Below, one piece after another: positions 5,507-8,590 of a stretch of DNA of 8,590 bases. Every line of letters begins with the position of its first letter. Position 1 is the first letter of the stretch. This stretch comes from Actinomycetota bacterium (lineage in GTDB: Bacteria; Actinomycetota; Thermoleophilia; Gaiellales; F1-60-MAGs149). Made by a program: the position numbers and the translations under genes. Below the pieces are notes generated by a model that did not search any database, had not been told where the DNA came from, and was given only the letters and a program-made list of their open reading frames with translations. The stretch spans positions 1 to 8,590 of the forward strand of contig CANKHS010000044.1 in assembly GCA_947481755.1 (NCBI GenBank), given 5' to 3'.

Positions 5507-6234
5507 CCCTGCTCGCCTTGATCGTCGACGACGAGACGCCCGCGCGCTCGGAGTTGCGCCACCTGCTGGGTGGCATCGATGGAGTCGAGGTCGCCGGCGA
5601 GGCTGCGAGCGCACGCGAGGCGTTGGTCCTCGCCGAGCGCATGGCCTACGACGTCGTCTTTCTCGATATCTCGATGCCGGGTGGTGCGGGAGGCATCGAG
5701 ACCGCCAAGAAGCTTGCGGCGTTGCCGAACCGACCCACGGTCGTGTTTGTCACCGCGCACGACGACCGCGCGATCCAGGCCTTCTCGGTCGAGGCGGTCG
5801 ACTATCTCCTCAAGCCGGTGCGGCAGGACCGGCTCGTCACTGCCGTGCGGCGGGTGGCGGCAATTCGAGCGGGGTCGGCGCCGGGCGAGGCCGGCGAGCT
5901 GCGGATTCCTGTGTTGGGTGAGGATGGCGAGACGCTGTTGATCGACCCGGCTGAGATTGCGTACGCCGAGGCCGACCGGGACCACTCGACGCTTGCACTG
6001 ATCGACGGGCGCCACTTGGCCTGCACGCGTTCGTTGCGGACACTCGAAGACCAGCTACCGACGACGTTTCTGCGGATTCACCGTTCGCAGATCGTCAATC
6101 TCGCCCAGGTTGCGGCGCTCGAGCCTATTGGCGAGGGCCGAGTCCAGGCGCGGCTATCCGACGAGGGTGGCACGACACTCGCCGTCGCTCGACGCCAGAC
6201 GCGTGCGTTGCGAACGGCGCTTGGGCTTCGCTGA
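5503..6234 (+). CDS. LytTR-family response regulator
   Basis: A 243-aa DNA-binding response regulator, partner of the kinase just upstream. The receiver domain (about 3-120) has the acidic pair D9-D10, phospho-acceptor D55 in F-L-D-I-S-M-P, T84 in F-V-T-A-H, and K104 in Y-L-L-K-P. The C-terminal LytTR domain (about 135-243) shows E-I-A-Y-A-E-A-D-R-D-H, the F-L-R-I-H-R-S-Q-I-V-N segment and a final beta-strand region, all typical of this family, which binds direct-repeat DNA through beta-strands. The ATG overlaps the kinase stop by 4 nt and has AGGA 6 nt upstream, so the two are translationally coupled. Known LytSR-like systems govern murein hydrolase/holin or carbon-source transporter genes; no such gene is next to it here, so the regulon is unknown. 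Confidence 0.94.
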   Translation: MTLLALIVDDETPARSELRHLLGGIDGVEVAGEAASAREALVLAERMAYDVVFLDISMPGGAGGIETAKKLAALPNRPTVVFVTAHDDRAIQAFSVEAVDYLLKPVRQDRLVTAVRRVAAIRAGSAPGEAGELRIPVLGEDGETLLIDPAEIAYAEADRDHSTLALIDGRHLACTRSLRTLEDQLPTTFLRIHRSQIVNLAQVAALEPIGEGRVQARLSDEGGTTLAVARRQTRALRTALGLR

Positions 6235-6245
6235 CAGAGGGCGGC

Positions 6246-6251
6246 TACTCT
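6246..6251 (+). promoter_or_regulatory. -10 box (TACTCT) for the 6259 gene
   Basis: TACTCT fits TANNNT and lies exactly 7 nt before the ATG at 6259, inside the 24-bp gap after the response regulator. TTGGGC (6221-6226) is a possible -35 at a 19-bp spacing. There is no Shine-Dalgarno sequence. The 6259-7543 gene pair may therefore have its own promoter rather than depend only on read-through from the kinase operon. Confidence 0.45.
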
Positions 6252-6258
6252 GCAACGA

Positions 6259-6657
6259 ATGCACGACTTTGCAGCCATTGAAGAGGCGCTCACAGAGCTG
6301 CCCGAAACGGAGTGGGCGACGGCTGCGAGTGCTGTCCTCGTGGCCTGCGTTTTCGACGACTTGGGGATGGATGAAGACGAGCTCAATGCGGCCGCACGGC
6401 GAGGACTCCTGCTCGCGGCGGCGGCGGGCAATCCGGCCGAATCGATTGGCTTTGGCTCGCGCGCGGCGCTCGAGACGGCCTCCGATTTAGCGCTCGATGG
6501 CTTTGGCGAGCGGCTGGCTGCGGCCCTGACCACGCTCGCCACCCAGATTCCCACCGAGTGCCCGTGCGTGGTCGCAGCTGTGACGGAACTGGCCGGCGAT
6601 AACCGCGTGGCCCTCGAGGCGCTCGCCGTTGTGGTCTTGCACAACGCTATCGACTGA
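6259..6657 (+). CDS. Uncharacterised lysine-free 132-aa protein
   Basis: I do not recognise a family. The protein is Ala/Leu-rich and acidic, with a D-D-L-G-M-D-E-D-E-L stretch (about 34-43). It appears mostly helical, with no membrane segment strong enough to call and no signal peptide. It has no lysine at all, and a C-P-C pair near residue 100. Its coding status is supported by the leaderless -10 box, the tight fit between flanking genes, and GC-rich third codon positions like its neighbours. The next gene starts one base after its stop, so the two are almost certainly co-transcribed and possibly coupled. A role with the cyclodeaminase-like partner is plausible but unproven. Confidence 0.65.
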   Translation: MHDFAAIEEALTELPETEWATAASAVLVACVFDDLGMDEDELNAAARRGLLLAAAAGNPAESIGFGSRAALETASDLALDGFGERLAAALTTLATQIPTECPCVVAAVTELAGDNRVALEALAVVVLHNAID

Positions 6658-6658
6658 C

Positions 6659-7543
6659 ATGGCTGGCATCGACGTAGAGAAGGCGATCGCGAAGCTCAAG
6701 CCCGCGCGGGTGCGCGAGTTGACGCTGGCGGTTCTGCTCGCCGAGCCCGACGACTTCGAGGACCTCCCCGCCCCGCAGGTGATGCTGCGCAACGACGGCT
6801 GGACGGGTGTCACCACCACGATCGATGGCGATGGCTATCGCGCGGTGTTGATCACCGCGGGTGGGCGCCGCACGGCCTCACGATCCTGCACGGTGATTGA
6901 TCCCGAAGGCGTGGTAATCGGCTCGTTCGCGGCGGACTCCGCGGCTCGGATTGCGGCTGCCACGACTGCAGCACTGGTGGCGCCGCGCCTGTTGCGCGAC
7001 GAGCCCGTCACGCTCGGCGTGTTGGGTGCGGGGCCGCTGGGGCGGCTCGCCATCCAGTCACTTACTGAGGCTCTACCGATCGAGCGGGTTCTGATCCACG
7101 ACCCCGATCCGCTGGCCGCCGCCGAGGCCGCAGAGCTCGGACGTCTCGTGGGCGATGCACCCACGGCCGTGCGCGATGCGTCGCTGATCGTGACGGCCAC
7201 GAACGCTCGCGACCCGGCGCTGCGCGCCGATTGGGTCGCGCCCGGTGCGGCGATCATCGCCCTTGGTGCCGACCGTCAGGGGCGGCGCGAGCTCGACTAT
7301 CGCATCCTCGCCGAAGCCGCCTTTGTCACCTGCGATGCCCCGGCGATCGCGCGCGTGATTGCCGACGATCTACGTGACTGTGTCCTCGAGGGCCATCTCG
7401 AATGGCAGGAGGTCACGCCGATTCGCGACGTGCTGGTGCCCGTGGTCGATGCGCGTGTCACCGATGACGATCTCGTGGTGGCAAAACTGATCGACCCGAC
7501 GCCTGTCTTGCTCGCGTTGGCACGAGCGGCACTGCGCCGCTGA
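6659..7543 (+). CDS. Ornithine cyclodeaminase/mu-crystallin-family protein, divergent
   Basis: A 294-aa NAD(P)-binding protein of the ornithine cyclodeaminase/mu-crystallin family, whose members make proline from ornithine or reduce cyclic imines and ketimines. Visible are the Rossmann loop G-V-L-G-A-G-P-L-G-R (about 120-129), a strand ending in D148-P-D for the cofactor ribose, I-V-T-A-T-N (177-182), and the family signature G-A-D205-R-Q-G-R-R-E-L-D with the catalytic Asp. R97 in A-A-R-I-A-A-A-T fits the substrate-binding Arg. The segment that normally carries the active-site Lys (G-V-K-V) reads G-V-T-T-T, so that Lys seems to be lost (T52), and the N-terminus is shorter than in typical members of about 320-340 aa. 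Substrate is therefore uncertain; it may be a non-cyclodeaminase dehydrogenase or a binding protein. The ATG at 6659 lies one base after the preceding stop. Confidence 0.75.
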   Translation: MAGIDVEKAIAKLKPARVRELTLAVLLAEPDDFEDLPAPQVMLRNDGWTGVTTTIDGDGYRAVLITAGGRRTASRSCTVIDPEGVVIGSFAADSAARIAAATTAALVAPRLLRDEPVTLGVLGAGPLGRLAIQSLTEALPIERVLIHDPDPLAAAEAAELGRLVGDAPTAVRDASLIVTATNARDPALRADWVAPGAAIIALGADRQGRRELDYRILAEAAFVTCDAPAIARVIADDLRDCVLEGHLEWQEVTPIRDVLVPVVDARVTDDDLVVAKLIDPTPVLLALARAALRR

Positions 7544-7544
7544 A

Positions 7545-7778
7545 CTAGTTGTCGAGCAGGCGACGCATCTCCGAAATGATGTCGGCGCCAACGGCCTCCG
7601 TCACTTCGGGGTGGTCGAGCACGCGATCGTGCGAGCCCTCGTCGAGGCGCTCAACGACGTAGGAGTCTTCCATCACGTCTTGGAGTGGCCGGCCGGTGCC
7701 AACCTCGCGCAGGACGTGTTGCACGACCTCTTCGTCACGATGCTGTGGGCTGGGCGGGATGATGTCTTGTTCGCTCAT
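7545..7778 (-). CDS. Small acidic protein of unknown function (77 aa)
   Basis: No confident family assignment. The 77-aa product is acidic and soluble-looking, with a segment G-R-P-L-Q-D-V-M-E-D-S-Y-V-V-E-R-L (about 29-45) followed by V-L-D-H-P-E-V-T-E-A-V and a helical C-terminus M-R-R-L-L-D-N. I have a loose memory of similar small actinobacterial hypothetical proteins. The ATG at 7778 is preceded at 7 nt by a TAGGCT -10 box, which supports both expression and the start. It is convergent with the cyclodeaminase-like gene, with a single base between the two stop codons, and divergent from the mqnD-like gene. Confidence 0.65.
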   Translation of the reverse strand: MSEQDIIPPSPQHRDEEVVQHVLREVGTGRPLQDVMEDSYVVERLDEGSHDRVLDHPEVTEAVGADIISEMRRLLDN

Positions 7779-7785
7779 GCACCGA

Positions 7786-7791
7786 AGCCTA
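7786..7791 (-). promoter_or_regulatory. -10 box (TAGGCT) for the 77-aa gene
   Basis: On the minus strand TAGGCT ends exactly 7 nt before the ATG at 7778, giving a leaderless transcript. No Shine-Dalgarno sequence and no clear -35 are visible. The same hexamer appears as the -10 of the divergent mqnD-like gene. Confidence 0.5.
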
Positions 7792-7836
7792 GCCCGACGC
7801 GTCCGTGTGCGCTGCGCGACCGAAAGTCAGCATTGG

Positions 7837-7842
7837 TAGGCT
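7837..7842 (+). promoter_or_regulatory. -10 box (TAGGCT) for the mqnD-like gene
   Basis: TAGGCT on the plus strand would start transcription near 7849, leaving a leader of about 20 nt that contains a GGAG ribosome-binding site. It is the mirror of the minus-strand TAGGCT at 7786-7791, so the 91-bp gap carries back-to-back promoters. No good -35 was found. Confidence 0.4.
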
Positions 7843-7860
7843 CGTTGAGATTCGACCGCT

Positions 7861-7864
7861 GGAG
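7861..7864 (+). promoter_or_regulatory. Ribosome-binding site (GGAG) of the mqnD-like gene
   Basis: GGAG lies 5 nt before the ATG at 7870. It supports this start, and contrasts with the neighbouring genes that appear leaderless. Confidence 0.5.
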
Positions 7865-7869
7865 CACCG

Positions 7870-8590
7870 ATGAACGTCCGCGTTGGCCATAGTCCCGACC
7901 CCGATGACGCCTTCATGGTGTGGGCGATTGCCGAGCGCGCGCTCGACCTGCGCGGCTTCGAGATCGAGCTTGTGCCGGCCGATATCCAGACGCTCAACGT
8001 GTGGGCAGGCGAGGGCCGCCTCGAGGCGACCGCCATGTCCGTTGGCGCGTACCCGGGCGTGCAAGACACGTATCGCCTGCTCGGCCACGGCGCTTCGCTC
8101 GGCGAGGGCTACGGCCCGGTCGTCATCGCCAAGACCGATCTCACGCCCGCCGACCTCGCCGGCCAGCGCGTCGCCGTGCCTGGCCCGCAGACCACCGCAT
8201 TCCTCACCGCCCGCCTCGCATTGCCAGCCTTCGAGCCGGTGCAGCTCGACTTCGAGGCGATCATGGCTGCCGTCGCCTCGGGCGATGTCGCCGCTGGTGT
8301 CGTCATCCACGAGGGCCAGCTGACGTGGGAGCAGGAGGGCTTCAAGCGCGTGCTCGATCTCGGCGCGTGGTGGGAGGGCGACACCGGCCTGCCGCTGCCG
8401 CTCGGCGCCGTCGCGATGCGTCGCGACGTGCCAGAGGATCGGGCCCTCGACCTGTCTGCCGTCCTCAAGGAGGCGGTGGCCGTGGGCCTCGAGCACCGCG
8501 GGGAGGCCCTCGCCTACGCGATCGAGTACGGCCGCGGCATCGCGCCCGAGCTCAACGACCGCTTCGTCGCGATGTACGTCAACGACCTCA
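7870..8590 (+). CDS. mqnD: MqnD-like menaquinone biosynthesis protein (3' end outside window)
   Basis: The first 240 codons of a protein similar to 1,4-dihydroxy-6-naphthoate synthase, which in the futalosine route to menaquinone releases 1,4-dihydroxy-6-naphthoate from cyclic dehypoxanthinyl futalosine in the cytosol. The fold is of the periplasmic-binding-protein type. Family marks are G-H-S-P-D-P-D-D-A-F-M at 6-16, D-I-Q-T-L-N (38-43), A-Y-P-x-V-Q-D-T-Y (60-68), G-Y-G-P-V-V-I-A (80-87), and I-H147-E-G-Q-L-T, whose His fits the catalytic base described for MqnD. L-P-L-P-L-G (174-179) follows. The usual length is roughly 270-285 aa, so some 30-45 residues are missing beyond the edge; no stop is present in the window. 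Many relatives with S-P-D-P-D-D are annotated only as menaquinone-biosynthesis family, so the exact reaction is likely rather than certain. Confidence 0.83.
   Translation, partial: MNVRVGHSPDPDDAFMVWAIAERALDLRGFEIELVPADIQTLNVWAGEGRLEATAMSVGAYPGVQDTYRLLGHGASLGEGYGPVVIAKTDLTPADLAGQRVAVPGPQTTAFLTARLALPAFEPVQLDFEAIMAAVASGDVAAGVVIHEGQLTWEQEGFKRVLDLGAWWEGDTGLPLPLGAVAMRRDVPEDRALDLSAVLKEAVAVGLEHRGEALAYAIEYGRGIAPELNDRFVAMYVNDL

Noticed and set aside
4478..5614. Minus-strand open frame (378 codons) antisense to the kinase and regulator
   Set aside because: Arg/His-rich composition with no motif, opposite two genes with clear catalytic motifs.
6629..6658. Earlier start at 6629 for the cyclodeaminase-like gene
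   Set aside because: It would overlap the preceding gene by 29 nt and adds ten residues out of keeping with the family; the ATG at 6659 sits one base after the upstream stop.
1..8590. Search for tRNA, rRNA, CRISPR arrays, insertion sequences, att sites and phage or defence genes
   Set aside because: No cloverleaf-like segments, spaced repeat arrays, transposase or integrase motifs, or defence-system domains could be recognised in any frame.

Overview
The window is GC-rich, densely coded bacterial DNA. Short intergenic gaps, GTG/TTG starts, many start codons preceded by a TANNNT -10 box at only 7-8 nt (leaderless-type promoters), a VanW-family wall protein and a futalosine-pathway MqnD-like gene together suggest an actinomycete-lineage bacterium (Actinomycetota, perhaps Acidimicrobiia or a relative). 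The lineage is inference. No rRNA, tRNA, CRISPR, insertion sequence or phage gene was seen, and it reads as a chromosomal region. No stretch longer than about 160 bp lacks a gene.

Layout: (1) 23-424 (-), a small uncharacterised protein with THxxHL and YHETLT motifs. (2) 579-1076 (-), a cysteine dioxygenase-type cupin, divergent from (3) 1194-2198 (+), a LacI-family repressor. Their 117-bp intergenic region holds a good promoter for the cupin (TTGACA, 17 bp, CATAGT), an imperfect 12-bp LacI-type operator over its predicted transcription start, and a separate inverted repeat just upstream of the repressor's own -10. (4) 2195-4027 (-), a membrane-anchored VanW-family protein convergent with lacI; the two stop codons share one CTAG. 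(5) 4106-5506 (+) and 5503-6234 (+), a LytS-type sensor kinase and its LytTR response regulator, overlapping by ATGA. (6) 6259-6657 (+), an unknown lysine-free 132-aa protein, followed one base later by 6659-7543 (+), an ornithine cyclodeaminase/mu-crystallin-family protein that seems to lack the family's active-site lysine. (7) 7545-7778 (-), a small acidic protein convergent with the previous gene. (8) 7870 to the window end (+), an MqnD-like menaquinone-biosynthesis gene, cut by the window edge.

How the genes may work together: the LacI regulator probably controls the cysteine dioxygenase gene, placing sulfur amino-acid oxidation under an unknown small-molecule signal. The kinase and regulator form one two-component system with no obvious target in view, apart from a direct repeat in the vanW/kinase intergenic region. 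The 132-aa protein and the cyclodeaminase-like protein are likely co-transcribed. The strongest leads are the consistent leaderless promoter architecture, the lacI/cysteine dioxygenase switch, and the cyclodeaminase-like protein with its unknown partner.
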